A stretch of DNA of 64,000 nucleotides. Origin: Ralstonia sp. RRA (GTDB lineage: Bacteria > Pseudomonadota > Gammaproteobacteria > Burkholderiales > Burkholderiaceae). The stretch lies in contig NZ_CP146091.1 of assembly GCF_037023145.1 (NCBI RefSeq), positions 124,001-188,000 on the forward strand. The letters are read 5' to 3'. The notes beneath the pieces are model-generated. The model was given only the letters and a program-made list of their open reading frames with translations. It was not told where the DNA came from and searched no databases. Each line of letters begins with the position of its first letter. The stretch's first letter is position 1. Both the position numbers and the translations under genes were made by a program. Positions 44,533-53,790 of this stretch are shown here, piece after piece.

Positions 44533-45488
44533 TCGGAATCCTTGTTGGTGTCAACCTTGGTGTCGCCCTTGGGGTCATCGGCGCCCGAGGCTTCTGCTGC
44601 AGGTGTGAGAGGGCCTGCAGGCAAGCCGAGTTCGCGCAGGAAGGCATCGACCTGCGGCAGCCAGATGGCCAGGCCGGCATGGCTGGCAAACATGCCGTGC
44701 GAGTCGCCCTTGAAGTTGCCGTAGTCCACCAGCCGCGCCTTGCCGCCTGCGCCTGTGTAGGCCGCAAACATCTTCTCGGGCATCGGCTTGGGCCAGTAGC
44801 TGTCGTTGTCGCCGTAGAACCAAAGCGACGGATAGCGCGACTGGCGGCCGTACGTCTCAAAGGCGCGCACGAGGTTGTTCTCCCAGGCGGCGCAGGTGTC
44901 GTTGCGCAGGCCGCCTGCGAAGTTCACCAGGCCACGCACGCCGGGGTAGCTGACCGTGCCGAAGGCCATCGTGGTTAGGCCACCATGCGACTGGCCCATG
45001 ACGACGATGCGGCTGCGGTCCACATACGGCTGCGTGGTCATGTAGTCGAGCGCGGCCACCACGTCTTCGGCCTGGATGAGGCCGTTCGATTCCACATTGC
45101 AGCCGCTGCCGATATAGGCGCCGCCCGACTTGGAGAAGCCTTGGCGCATCGGGATGGCCACCACGTAGCCGCGCGCGACCAGCGCCGCCGCCTGCTCGCT
45201 GTAACGGGCACGCGACTGGAAGGTCGCGTTCCCACGCGACTTGCCATGATTGAGCACGATGAGCGGGAAGGGGCCGGCGCCTGCTGGCTTGTAGACGGTG
45301 GTCTCCAGCTTGATGGTGAAGATGCCCGCTGACTTGGGTACCTCCACCACCTCTTCGCTGATGCCGGACGCGTTTGATGCGTTGGGTGAGCTGAACGGTT
45401 TGTCCTGCGCATGCGCGACGGCAAGCAGCAGCGCACAGCCGATAGCTGTCCAGGCGCTGCGCCACGTTCGCGCGGTGTTGCTGTTCAC
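44529..45488 (-). CDS. Exported alpha/beta hydrolase (dienelactone-hydrolase-like)
   Basis: A 319-residue protein with a signal peptide (AWTAIGCALLLAVAHAQ) and an alpha/beta hydrolase fold: PLIVLNHGKSRGN for the oxyanion side, VVMGQSHGGLTTMAFG for the nucleophile serine, WFYGDNDSYWP for the acid and GDSHGMF for the histidine. It is therefore periplasmic or secreted, an esterase-like enzyme of unknown substrate. It is embedded between mccB and liuC with a four-base overlap into liuC, so it is coexpressed with the leucine genes although its place in that pathway is not obvious. Confidence 0.83.
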   Translation of the reverse strand: MNSNTARTWRSAWTAIGCALLLAVAHAQDKPFSSPNASNASGISEEVVEVPKSAGIFTIKLETTVYKPAGAGPFPLIVLNHGKSRGNATFQSRARYSEQAAALVARGYVVAIPMRQGFSKSGGAYIGSGCNVESNGLIQAEDVVAALDYMTTQPYVDRSRIVVMGQSHGGLTTMAFGTVSYPGVRGLVNFAGGLRNDTCAAWENNLVRAFETYGRQSRYPSLWFYGDNDSYWPKPMPEKMFAAYTGAGGKARLVDYGNFKGDSHGMFASHAGLAIWLPQVDAFLRELGLPAGPLTPAAEASGADDPKGDTKVDTNKDSE

Positions 45489-45524
45489 TGCAAGTTCCTT
45501 GTCTGATGTTTGATGGCGGTCCGC

Positions 45525-47132
45525 TTACATGCGGAACACGCCGAAGTTCATATCGCCAATCGGCGCGTTCAGGCTGGCCGACAGGCCCAAGCCCAGCACG
45601 CTGCGCGTATCCGCCGGGTCGATCACGCCGTCGTCCCACAGGCGTGCGCTGGCGTAGTACGGATGGCCCTGGCGTTCGTACTGGTCACGGATCGGCGCCT
45701 TGAAGGCGGCTTCCTCGTCGGCGCTCCACTGGCCGCCCTTGGCCTCGATGCCGTCGCGGCGCACGGTAGCGAGCACGCTGGCCGCCTGTTCGCCGCCCAT
45801 CACCGAGATGCGCGCGTTCGGCCACATCCACAGGAAGCGCGGCGAATACGCGCGCCCGCACATGCCGTAGTTGCCTGCGCCAAACGAGCCGCCGATGATG
45901 ACCGTGAACTTGGGCACCTGCGCCGTGGCCACCGCCGTCACCATCTTCGCGCCGTTCTTGGCGATGCCTTCGTTCTCGTACTTGCGGCCGACCATGAAGC
46001 CGGTGATGTTCTGCAGGAACACCAGCGGGATCTTGCGTTGGCAGCACAGCTCGATGAAGTGCGCGCCCTTGAGAGCCGCCTCTGAAAACAGAATGCCGTT
46101 GTTGGCGATGATGCCGACCGGATAACCCCAGATGCGCGCAAAGCCGCAGACCAGCGTGGTGCCATAGCGCGCCTTGAATTCATCGAAGGCGGAGTCGTCG
46201 ACGATGCGGGCGATGACTTCGCGCACATCGAACGGCTTGCGCGTGTCGGTGGGGATCACGCCATACAGTTCTTCCGCCGGATAGCGCGGCTCGACCGGCG
46301 CGTGGATCTGCACCTGATCCGGCTTGCGACGGTTCAGGTGCGCGACGATGCTGCGGGCCTGTGCCAGCGCGTGCGAATCGTTGTTGGCGAAGTAGTCCGC
46401 CACGCCAGACAGGCGCGTGTGCACATCGGCACCGCCCAGGTCTTCGGCGCTCACCACTTCACCCGTCGCGGCCTTCACCAGCGGCGGGCCTGCCAGGAAA
46501 ATCGTGCCCTGTTCCTTCACGATGATCGACTCGTCGCTCATGGCCGGCACATACGCGCCGCCGGCGGTGCACGAGCCCATCACCACCGCAATCTGCGGAA
46601 TGCCCTTCGACGACAGGTTGGCCTGGTTGTAGAAGATGCGGCCGAAGTGGTCGCGGTCGGGGAACACGTCGTCCTGGTTCGGCAGGTTTGCACCGCCCGA
46701 GTCGACCAGATACACGCAGGGCAGGTGGTTCTGCTCGGCGATCTCCTGCGCGCGCAGGTGCTTCTTCACCGTCATCGGGTAGTAGGTGCCGCCCTTGACC
46801 GTGGCGTCATTGCAGACGATCACGCACTCCTGCCCCGAGATGCGGCCGATGCCGGTGATGATGCCGGCGCCCGGTGCCGCGTCGTCGTACATGCCATACG
46901 CCGCCAGCTGCGAGAACTCCAAAAACGGCGTGCCCGGGTCGAGCAGTTGCTGCACGCGGTCGCGCGGCAGCAGCTTGCCGCGGGCGAGGTGCTTGGCGCG
47001 GGCGTCGTCACCGCCGCCCTGGGCGATGCGGGCGACCTTGTCGCGCAAGTCGGCGACGAGGGTGCGCATGGCATCGGCGTTGGCCTTGAAGTCTTCGGCA
47101 CGGGGGTTCAGCTTGGTGTCTAGCGTCGGCAT
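45525..47132 (-). CDS. mccB: Methylcrotonyl-CoA carboxylase beta subunit
   Basis: A 535-residue carboxyltransferase (LiuB) transferring CO2 from biotin to 3-methylcrotonyl-Co[21 protein letters not shown] and [18 protein letters not shown] form the first oxyanion site, [16 protein letters not shown] and [15 protein letters not shown] the second. The pocket region reads [14 protein letters not shown] as in methylcrotonyl-specific enzymes. The ATG at 47132 gives the family start ([13 protein letters not shown]). Next in order on the strand come the exported hydrolase and liuC. Confidence 0.94.
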   Translation of the reverse strand: MPTLDTKLNPRAEDFKANADAMRTLVADLRDKVARIAQGGGDDARAKHLARGKLLPRDRVQQLLDPGTPFLEFSQLAAYGMYDDAAPGAGIITGIGRISGQECVIVCNDATVKGGTYYPMTVKKHLRAQEIAEQNHLPCVYLVDSGGANLPNQDDVFPDRDHFGRIFYNQANLSSKGIPQIAVVMGSCTAGGAYVPAMSDESIIVKEQGTIFLAGPPLVKAATGEVVSAEDLGGADVHTRLSGVADYFANNDSHALAQARSIVAHLNRRKPDQVQIHAPVEPRYPAEELYGVIPTDTRKPFDVREVIARIVDDSAFDEFKARYGTTLVCGFARIWGYPVGIIANNGILFSEAALKGAHFIELCCQRKIPLVFLQNITGFMVGRKYENEGIAKNGAKMVTAVATAQVPKFTVIIGGSFGAGNYGMCGRAYSPRFLWMWPNARISVMGGEQAASVLATVRRDGIEAKGGQWSADEEAAFKAPIRDQYERQGHPYYASARLWDDGVIDPADTRSVLGLGLSASLNAPIGDMNFGVFRM

Positions 47133-47160
47133 GGCAGCAGTGCAGGAAGTGCGGTCAGGT

Positions 47161-47601
47161 TCAGTCAGGGAAGGTGCCGTCGACGTACAGCCAACGGCCT
47201 TCGGCGGATTCAGCGCCGCTGGCGTCCAGGCGGACGAAGCGGCTGGTTTCATGCAGGCGATGCGCGCGGCCGCCCACCTTGTAGCGCGCGACGAATTCCA
47301 CCGTCGCGTGAACAGCGTCTTGCGGTGTGTGGCGCTTGACGTCCAGGCCGAGCCAGCGCGTGGCGGTGGCGTCCGCCTCGCTGGTTTCCAGATCAGCGGG
47401 GCAGGTGGACGGGTGCCACGTGTTGCGCAGATACGCCGTGTCGCCCAGCACATACGCGCTGTAGCGCGAGCGCATCAATTGCTCGGCCGTGGCCGGCACC
47501 GCTTTGCCCGCATGGAACGGGCCGCAGCAGCGCGCGTACGCAACGCCACCGCAGGGGCAGGCGTCGGTCGGGTGGATCGGCTTGGCTTGGGCGGCGGACA
47601 T
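47161..47601 (-). CDS. YchJ family SEC-C zinc-motif protein
   Basis: A 146-residue UPF0225/YchJ protein with an N-terminal cysteine motif ([18 protein letters not shown]) and the NTF2-like core [20 protein letters not shown]. The role is unknown; zinc binding by the cysteines is likely. It overlaps the stop of the HAD gene by one base (TGATG). Confidence 0.88.
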   Translation of the reverse strand: MSAAQAKPIHPTDACPCGGVAYARCCGPFHAGKAVPATAEQLMRSRYSAYVLGDTAYLRNTWHPSTCPADLETSEADATATRWLGLDVKRHTPQDAVHATVEFVARYKVGGRAHRLHETSRFVRLDASGAESAEGRWLYVDGTFPD

Positions 47602-48290
47602 CAGGCCAGCAGCTCCGGCAGGTGGCGCATATCGGTGAAGGTTTGCGTAGCACCTGCGGCAAGCAGCGGGCCGGGCGCATTGCGGCCAGCGTAGGCCAGC
47701 ACGGTCATGCCCGCAGCGTGGCCGGCGGTCACACCCGTGGGGCTGTCTTCAATCACCAGGCAACGCGACGGCGAGACCCCCAGGCTGCTGGCCGCCAGCA
47801 GGTACACATCGGGCGCGGGCTTGCTGCGCGCGACCTCGGTGGCCGAGAAGATGCGCACATGCGTCGGCTGGAAGTGCTCGATCAAACCGGTGCGGTTCAG
47901 TTGCAACTCCACCTTCACGCGATCGGCGCCGGAGGCCACTGCCATCGGCAGGCCCAGCTTGGAGAGCACATCAATGGCGTGCGCAATGTGGGGCACGGCT
48001 TCTACTTCGGCTTCGAGCAGTGCATTGCGGCGGGCGTGGAAGGTGGAAAGCCAGTTGGCGGGAAGCGGTGCGCCGCGCATCTCGGCAATCGCGTCCAGTT
48101 CTTCGCGGATGGCCTTGCCGAGGAAACGCTTGATGGAGTCTTCCTGGCTGATCTCGATGCCGAGTTCATTCAGCATCTGCCAGATCAGCTTGTTGACGAG
48201 GGGTTCGCTATCCACCAGCACGCCGTCGCAATCGAAGAGGATGGCGTCAAAGCGAGGATGGCGGGGGGCGGATTGAGAGACTGCAGTCAT
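47601..48290 (-). CDS. HAD-superfamily phosphatase (beta-phosphoglucomutase-like subclass)
   Basis: A 229-residue HAD hydrolase with motif I ILFDCDGVLVDSE (nucleophile Asp20, acid Asp22), motif II AVASGAD, motif III around KPAPDVYLLAA and motif IV VIEDSPTGVTAG. It should hydrolyse a small phosphate ester such as 2-deoxyglucose-6-phosphate or a phosphoglycolate-like compound. It overlaps the rhodanese gene by four bases and the YchJ gene by one, within a run of coupled small genes. Confidence 0.89.
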   Translation of the reverse strand: MTAVSQSAPRHPRFDAILFDCDGVLVDSEPLVNKLIWQMLNELGIEISQEDSIKRFLGKAIREELDAIAEMRGAPLPANWLSTFHARRNALLEAEVEAVPHIAHAIDVLSKLGLPMAVASGADRVKVELQLNRTGLIEHFQPTHVRIFSATEVARSKPAPDVYLLAASSLGVSPSRCLVIEDSPTGVTAGHAAGMTVLAYAGRNAPGPLLAAGATQTFTDMRHLPELLA

Positions 48291-48709
48291 GCTTTCTTTG
48301 TTGGTTTTTCGTAAGCGGCAACCGGGGCCCCGGCTGCCTTCCAGGCGGTGAATCCACCCTCGATATGGGCGACGCGCTCCAGGCCCATGTCTTGCACGGT
48401 CTTGGTGGCCAGCGCGCTGCGCCAGCCGGCCGCGCAGAAGAAGACGAAGGTCTTGGCCTCTGCAAAGGCCGGCTTGTAATACGGGGAGTCCGGATCCACC
48501 CAGAACTCCAGCATGCCGCGCGGGGCATGCAACGCGTTCGGAATCACGCCGTCGCGTGCCAACTCCTGGATCTCGCGCACGTCGACAAACTGCACGTGCG
48601 GGGCGTCGAGCAAGGCACGCGCCTCATCCACGGAGAGCGTTTGCACCTGCGCCATGGCTTCGTCCACCAGTGCGCGGAATCCTTTCGTCATGGCCATGGC
48701 GTTCTTCAT
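48287..48709 (-). CDS. Rhodanese domain protein
   Basis: A 140-residue single rhodanese domain. VQFVDVREIQEL is the conserved strand, and VFFCAAGWRSALATK carries the active-site loop with Cys at the sulfur-carrying position (C-A-A-G-W-R). It may transfer sulfane sulfur or serve in cyanide/sulfur handling; no signal peptide, so cytoplasmic. It overlaps the HAD gene by four bases and lies six bases after the isomerase gene. Confidence 0.88.
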   Translation of the reverse strand: MKNAMAMTKGFRALVDEAMAQVQTLSVDEARALLDAPHVQFVDVREIQELARDGVIPNALHAPRGMLEFWVDPDSPYYKPAFAEAKTFVFFCAAGWRSALATKTVQDMGLERVAHIEGGFTAWKAAGAPVAAYEKPTKKA

Positions 48710-48715
48710 ACTCCT

Positions 48716-49321
48716 TCAGACGCGACCGTCGCGCAGCAGCGCTTCGATCTGGTCAAAGCGGTCGAAGCCCCAGAAGGCTTCGCCATCGACGATCACGTAC
48801 GGTGAGCCGAACACACCGCGCGACATCGCCAGGTCGATCTCGGCCTTGAGCTGGTCCTTGATCTGCTGCGTGCTTGCACCGGCATTGAGTGCTGCGCCGT
48901 CGATGCCCATGGCGTCGGCAATCTTCATCACTTCGGTCGGCTCACCGATGTTGATGTCATCGACAAACAGCGCTCGGTAGATGGCGCGGGCGAAGTCGAT
49001 GGCACGGTCGCCACCGTGGTGGTCGTGCACCCACAGCGTGGCGCGCGCTGCGTATTGCGTGGGCAGCGGGAAGTGTGTCGGCTTGCGGTATTCGATGCCG
49101 TTGAAGCGTGCGGTGCGCTCGAAGTCGCGCCACGCGTAGTCGCCCTTGAGCGGCACTTGCGGCAGCGGGGAGCCGCCAGTCGTTTTGAACACGACCCCCA
49201 GCAGGATCGGGTGCCACGCCGTTGCGCGGTTGTAGCGCTGGGCGAGTTCCTCCACGCGCGTGCTGGCGAAGTAGCCATACGGCGATGAGAAGTCGAAGTA
49301 GAAATCGATGGCCCCGTTCAT
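48716..49321 (-). CDS. 2-hydroxychromene-2-carboxylate isomerase-like DsbA-fold protein
   Basis: A 201-residue kappa-class glutathione transferase-like protein: IDFYFDFSSPYGYFAS with the active-site serine, WHPILLGVVFKTTG, and C-terminal RGVFGSPYVIVDGEAFWGFDR with the cis-proline. Family members isomerise hydroxychromene carboxylates in naphthalene degradation or act on glutathione adducts. No aromatic-degradation genes lie nearby, so the substrate here is unknown. The ATG at 49321 fits the family start. Confidence 0.87.
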   Translation of the reverse strand: MNGAIDFYFDFSSPYGYFASTRVEELAQRYNRATAWHPILLGVVFKTTGGSPLPQVPLKGDYAWRDFERTARFNGIEYRKPTHFPLPTQYAARATLWVHDHHGGDRAIDFARAIYRALFVDDINIGEPTEVMKIADAMGIDGAALNAGASTQQIKDQLKAEIDLAMSRGVFGSPYVIVDGEAFWGFDRFDQIEALLRDGRV

Positions 49322-49362
49322 GATGTGCTCCCCCTGTTGTGCTGCGGCTTCCCCAAAAGTGC

Positions 49363-50493
49363 CTACGCCAATGCGCGGGCGATCAAGATTTTTTGAATGT
49401 CGCTGGTGCCTTCGTAGATCTGGCACACGCGCACGTCGCGGTAGATGCGCTCGACTGGGAAGTCGCTCACATAGCCGTAGCCGCCGAAGATCTGGATGGC
49501 GTCGGAGCACACGCGCTCGGCCATCTCGCTGGCGTTGAGCTTGGCCATGGCCGCCTCTTTCAGACACGGCAGCCCCGCGTCTTTCAGGCTGGCGGCGTGC
49601 CAGACCATCTGCCGCGCTACATCAACGCGCGTGGCCATCTCGGCCAGGCGGAACTGCACCGCCTGGTGGGCAAACAGTGGCTGGCCGAAACTTTCGCGCT
49701 CTTTGGCGTAGGCCAGCGCTGCCTCGAAGGCTGCGCGTGCCATGCCCACGCTTTGCGCCGCAATGCCGATGCGCCCGCCTTCCAAGCCCGACAGCGCCAT
49801 CTTGTAGCCCGCGCCCTCTTCGCCAAGCAGGCAATCGGCGGGAATGCGGCAATCTTCAAACACGATCTGCGCCGTATCGGAGGAGTGCTGGCCGAGCTTG
49901 TCTTCCAACCGCGCGACGATGTAGCCCGGCGTCTTGGTCTGCACCAGGAATGCACTGATGCCGCGCTTGCCCGCTGCCTTGTCCGTCACGGCCATGACGA
50001 TCGCCACGTCGGCATGCTTGCCGCTGGTGATGAACTGCTTCACACCGTTGAGCACCCAGTGGTCGCCATCGCGCGTGGCGGTGGTGCGCAGGGCCGAAGC
50101 GTCCGACCCGACATGCGGCTCGGTCAGGCAGAACGCGCCCAGCATCTCGCCGCGCGCCAGCGGCACGAGCCACTGCTGTTTCTGTGCGTCGTTCGCAAAC
50201 GCCATCAGCATGCTGCACACCGGGCAGTTGTTCACGCTGATGACGGTGGAGGTGCCGCCATCGCCGGCCGCAATTTCTTCAAGAATCAGCGCGAGCGACA
50301 AATAGTCGAGCCCCGCGCCGCCCAGTTCTTCCGGCACGGCCACGCCATACGCACCGAGTTCACCGAGCTGGCGGTGCACGTCTTTCGGGAACGTTGCATC
50401 GCGGTCCCATGCGGCGGCGTGTGGGGTAATCGCCTCGCGCACGAAGGTGCGGATGGCATCGCGGATCATTTCCTGCTCTTGGGTCAGCAGCAT
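49363..50493 (-). CDS. Acyl-CoA dehydrogenase (short/medium chain type)
   Basis: A 376-residue flavoenzyme starting MLLTQEQEMIRDAIRTFVRE. It has FCLTEPHVGSDASALRTTA, GVKQFITSGKHADVAIVM, and the C-terminal IFGGYGYVSDFPVERIYRD followed by QIYEGTSDIQKI with the catalytic glutamate at the short-chain position, unlike the two Atu-type dehydrogenases. It oxidises a saturated acyl-CoA; butyryl-, 2-methylbutyryl- or isobutyryl-CoA are possible. Next to the thiolase and SDR genes it could serve isoleucine or valine breakdown. Confidence 0.9.
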   Translation of the reverse strand: MLLTQEQEMIRDAIRTFVREAITPHAAAWDRDATFPKDVHRQLGELGAYGVAVPEELGGAGLDYLSLALILEEIAAGDGGTSTVISVNNCPVCSMLMAFANDAQKQQWLVPLARGEMLGAFCLTEPHVGSDASALRTTATRDGDHWVLNGVKQFITSGKHADVAIVMAVTDKAAGKRGISAFLVQTKTPGYIVARLEDKLGQHSSDTAQIVFEDCRIPADCLLGEEGAGYKMALSGLEGGRIGIAAQSVGMARAAFEAALAYAKERESFGQPLFAHQAVQFRLAEMATRVDVARQMVWHAASLKDAGLPCLKEAAMAKLNASEMAERVCSDAIQIFGGYGYVSDFPVERIYRDVRVCQIYEGTSDIQKILIARALA

Positions 50494-50503
50494 CGTTCTG
50501 GTC

Positions 50504-51223
50504 TCACCACTCAATGACGCTGCCGTCGTAGTTGCGGAATGCGCCGTTGTCGGCACGCGTGGCCGATGCGATCACGCTGCGGATGCCGGCTACGCTCACT
50601 TCCGGCGTGATGGCCGCACTGGCGCCGCCCATGTCGGTCTGCACCCAGCCCGGGTGGAAGGTCAGGCACGTCGCGTTCTTGGCGTCGAACGACAGCGCGT
50701 GCAAAGCGGCATTCACCGCCGCTTTGCTGGTGCGATACAACCAGCCTGTGCTGCTGCCCATATCGCCAATGCTACCCATGCGGCTGGAGATGACGGCCAG
50801 CACGCCGCCGGCTTCATCCGCGCTATTGCGGCCAGCTTCCACCATCGGCAGCACGGCGGGCAGCACGCCCATCGGCGCCCACACGTTCGTGTGCATCACT
50901 GCATCAAAGTCGGCCTGGCTGACGGGCGTGGCGTTCTGCGTGCGTGGGCCGTAGATGCCCGCCACGTAGATCGCCACGTCCAGTGCTTCGCCGTCGAGTT
51001 TCCACACGAGGCCGGCGACGGCGTTGGCGTCGGTCAGGTCCAGCACATGCGTCTCCGCGCCCAGGGTCTGCAGCTCCTGCGCGGCCTCTTTCGAGCGCAC
51101 GGTGGCGATCACGCGCCAGCCGTCGGCACGGTACTGCTTGACGGTTTCCAGGCCGATACCGCGCGACGCACCCAGGATGAGTGCGGTGCGCGTGCGGCGG
51201 GATGTTGCATTCGCTATCGTCAT
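50504..51223 (-). CDS. SDR family oxidoreductase
   Basis: A 239-residue short-chain dehydrogenase with LILGASRGIGLETVKQY for the nucleotide site and GWLYRTSKAAVNAALHAL for the catalytic Tyr-x-x-x-Lys. The sequence LTFHPGWVQTDMGGASAAIT is typical of the C-factor-like subgroup. Substrate unknown. It lies between the acyl-CoA dehydrogenase and the thiolase gene, so a place in acyl-CoA oxidation is possible, but this subgroup is more often outside it. Confidence 0.86.
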   Translation of the reverse strand: MTIANATSRRTRTALILGASRGIGLETVKQYRADGWRVIATVRSKEAAQELQTLGAETHVLDLTDANAVAGLVWKLDGEALDVAIYVAGIYGPRTQNATPVSQADFDAVMHTNVWAPMGVLPAVLPMVEAGRNSADEAGGVLAVISSRMGSIGDMGSSTGWLYRTSKAAVNAALHALSFDAKNATCLTFHPGWVQTDMGGASAAITPEVSVAGIRSVIASATRADNGAFRNYDGSVIEW

Positions 51224-51243
51224 CGTCGTGCTGGCCGTTCCGT

Positions 51244-52425
51244 TCAGTAGAGTTCGATGCCGACGGCGGTGGCTTCACCGCCGCCGATGCACAGGCTCGC
51301 CACGCCGCGCTTTCCGCCGCGGTGGCGCAGCGCGCCGAGCAGCGTCGCGATCACGCGCGCACCCGATGCGCCGATCGGATGGCCCAGCGCACACGCACCG
51401 CCGTTCACGTTCACCTTCTCGTGCGGGATGTGCAGATCGTGCATCGCCGCCATCGGCACCACGGCAAACGCTTCGTTGATCTCGAACAGGTCGACGTTGC
51501 CTGAGTTCCAGTCGAGCTTCTTGAACAGCTTGTCGATGGCCGTGACCGGCGCGGTGGTGAACCAGCCCGGTGCCTGCGCATGCGTGGTGTGGCCCAGCAT
51601 TACCGCCAGCGGGGTGATGCCGAGTTGCTTGGCAGTGGATTCGCGCATCATCACCAGCGCCGCGGCGCCATCGTTGATCGACGATGACGAAGCCGCTGTC
51701 ACCGTGCCATCTTTCTTGAAGGCGGGCTTGAGCGAAGGGATCTTGTCGACCTTGATGCGGCGCGGGCCTTCGTCGGTGTCGATGACGGTGTCGCCGGCTT
51801 TGCTGGAGACGGTCACGGGCGTGATTTCCCAACGGAACGCGCCGGACTCGGTGGCCTCTTGTGCGCGGCGCACGGAGGTCATTGCAAAGTGGTCTTGCGC
51901 CTCGCGGGTGAAGCCGTATTTCTCGGCGCAGTCCTCGCCGAAGGTGCCCATGGCGCGGCCCTTGTCGTAGGCGTCTTCCAGGCCGTCCAGCATCATGTGG
52001 TCGTAGATCATGCCGTGGCCGATGCGGTAGCCGCCGCGGCCTTTCGGGATTAGGTACGGGGCGTTGGTCATGCTTTCCATGCCACCGGCCACGACCACGT
52101 CCAGCGAGCCCGCTAGCAGTGCGTCGTACGCATTCATCGCGGCGCGCATGCCCGAGCCGCACATCTTATTGACCGTGGTGCAGCCGACCGATAGCGGCAG
52201 GCCTGCGCCGAGTGCTGCCTGGCGGGCCGGGGCCTGGCCCTGGCCGGCGGGCAGTACGCAACCCATGATCACTTCTTCGATCTGCTCAGGCTTCAGGCCG
52301 GCGCGCTCGACTGCCGCGCGGATGGCCGCGGCGCCGAGTTGCGGGGCGGTGAGGCAGGCGAGTTCGCCTTGGAAGGCGCCCATGGGGGTGCGGGCGGCGG
52401 AGGCGATGATGATGCGGTCGGACAT
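51244..52425 (-). CDS. Acetyl-CoA acetyltransferase (thiolase)
   Basis: A 393-residue thiolase. NKMCGSGMRAAMNAYDAL holds the acylated cysteine (about Cys90), NVNGGACALGHPIGASGAR the His-type site and GGKRGVASLCIGGGEATAVG the second cysteine. It condenses or cleaves acetoacetyl-CoA and similar 3-oxoacyl-CoA. In this context it could finish the degradation of acetoacetate from leucine or take part in PHB chemistry. The ATG at 52425 gives the standard start; inverted-repeat element B is directly upstream. Confidence 0.93.
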   Translation of the reverse strand: MSDRIIIASAARTPMGAFQGELACLTAPQLGAAAIRAAVERAGLKPEQIEEVIMGCVLPAGQGQAPARQAALGAGLPLSVGCTTVNKMCGSGMRAAMNAYDALLAGSLDVVVAGGMESMTNAPYLIPKGRGGYRIGHGMIYDHMMLDGLEDAYDKGRAMGTFGEDCAEKYGFTREAQDHFAMTSVRRAQEATESGAFRWEITPVTVSSKAGDTVIDTDEGPRRIKVDKIPSLKPAFKKDGTVTAASSSSINDGAAALVMMRESTAKQLGITPLAVMLGHTTHAQAPGWFTTAPVTAIDKLFKKLDWNSGNVDLFEINEAFAVVPMAAMHDLHIPHEKVNVNGGACALGHPIGASGARVIATLLGALRHRGGKRGVASLCIGGGEATAVGIELY

Positions 52426-52521
52426 GGTGATCTCCTGGTGTGCTGTCGACATGGTTCTGCACTTGTGGTGCAGGTTCTATGTGTCTCTTGCTCTTGGGTG
52501 GGCCTTGTTGGTCCATCTCCG

Positions 52522-53043
52522 TTTCGTCCCCTGCCGGGGCCGACTCACTTTCTTTGTCTTGCCAAAGAAAGTAAGCAAAGAAAGGCGCGCCCGAGATGGC
52601 GACACCCTCCTTGAATTTGTGTAACCGGGCGGAGAACGGGAAAACTCGCTTCGCTCAGACAGTTCCCGTTCTTTCTTCCGCCCGCTTACACAAATTCAAG
52701 GCGCCATCTAGGGCAGGAACGTCAACGGCCAAACCGTTGGTGTGCGTGCTCCGTCAGGCTCTTGTTTGTTGCTGTGTTGCTGCTTGCTTCGCTCTGCGTC
52801 TTGCCGCGTACCCACTACAGCGTTCGTATCCAGATGGTGTGGCCGTTGATGCCCTAGATGGCGCCTTGAATTTCTGTTGCAGGGAGGAAAAAGAGGGGAG
52901 GCTGTTTGAGCGAAGCGAGTTTGCCTCTCCTCCCTCCCTGCGACATAAATTCAAGGAGTGTTTCGCCATCTTGGGCGCGCCTTTCTTTGCTTACTTTCTT
53001 TGGCAAGACAAAGAAAGTGAGTCAGCCCCGGCAGGGGATGAAA
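52522..53043. repeat. Inverted-repeat element, copy B (522 bp)
   Basis: The second copy of the element at 41980-42562. Terminal inverted repeats are 52522-52602 and 52963-53043, 81 bases each with three mismatches. The first inner hairpin is nearly identical to copy A; the core is 61 bases shorter in total and lacks the TGTTTGC expansion. Flanks partly resemble those of copy A (GCACTTGTGGTGCA on the left, GACCACCAACA on the right), and in B the symmetry continues outward to about 52505 and 53067. It fills most of the gap between the thiolase and carbonic anhydrase genes. Confidence 0.9.
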
Positions 53044-53086
53044 CAGGGGATGGACCACCAACAAAAGACCACTCCCAACAACAAAC

Positions 53087-53767
53087 TCAATATCCCGTAG
53101 GAGTCGGTGCACTCCCATCCTTCCCATAGTTCAGCCACGCATCCGAAAGTTGCGCATGCAATTCCTCATTGGAATTCACCGCCATGCCCAGATTGCGCAA
53201 CATCCCATCTTTCACGCCATAGATCCAGCCATGCACAGTCAACGGCTGCCCGCGATCCCACGCGTCCTGCACGACCGTCGTCAGGCACACGTTGTTGACC
53301 TGGTGGATCACGTTCAATTCACACAAGCGGTCGTGTCGCGACTGGTCATTGACCACCGTGCCGAGATACGTCTCGTGCTGTTCAGCCACGTCACGCACGT
53401 GACGAATCCAGTTGTCTGCCAGCCCGAACCGCTGCTTGGTCAGCGCCGCCTTCACGCCCGAGCAGCCGTAGTGGCCCACCACGGTGATGTGCCGAATCTT
53501 CAGCACTTCCACCGCAAACTGCAGCACCGACAGGCAGTTCAAGTCCGAGTGCACCACCACGTTGGCGATGTTGCGGTGGACGAACACCTCACCCGGCGGC
53601 AGGCCGATGATCTGGTTGGCGGGCACGCGTGAATCCGAACAGCCGATCCACAGGTATTCCGGGTTCTGCTGGTTGGCCAGGCTCGAGAAGAATTCCGGAT
53701 CTTCGGCGTTGACGCGTTCGACCCACTTGCGGTTGTTCTCGAAGAGTTCTTTGATGCGATGTGGCAT
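53087..53767 (-). CDS. can: Beta-class carbonic anhydrase
   Basis: A 226-residue beta-carbonic anhydrase with zinc ligands Cys43 and Asp45 (WIGCSDSRVPANQ) and His99 and Cys102 (VVGHYGCSGVKAAL). It interconverts CO2 and bicarbonate in the cytoplasm. Bicarbonate is the substrate of both biotin carboxylases in this window. It follows aceK on the same strand after 23 bases and is the last gene before element B. Confidence 0.95.
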   Translation of the reverse strand: MPHRIKELFENNRKWVERVNAEDPEFFSSLANQQNPEYLWIGCSDSRVPANQIIGLPPGEVFVHRNIANVVVHSDLNCLSVLQFAVEVLKIRHITVVGHYGCSGVKAALTKQRFGLADNWIRHVRDVAEQHETYLGTVVNDQSRHDRLCELNVIHQVNNVCLTTVVQDAWDRGQPLTVHGWIYGVKDGMLRNLGMAVNSNEELHAQLSDAWLNYGKDGSAPTPTGY

Positions 53768-53790
53768 GGTTTCCCGTCGTGTTGAGAGAG

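Noticed and set aside
41980..53043. The two palindromic elements as ends of one large transposon
   Set aside because: Each copy already has its own complete pair of termini, and the genes between are core metabolic genes with no transposase, so a composite transposon is not supported.
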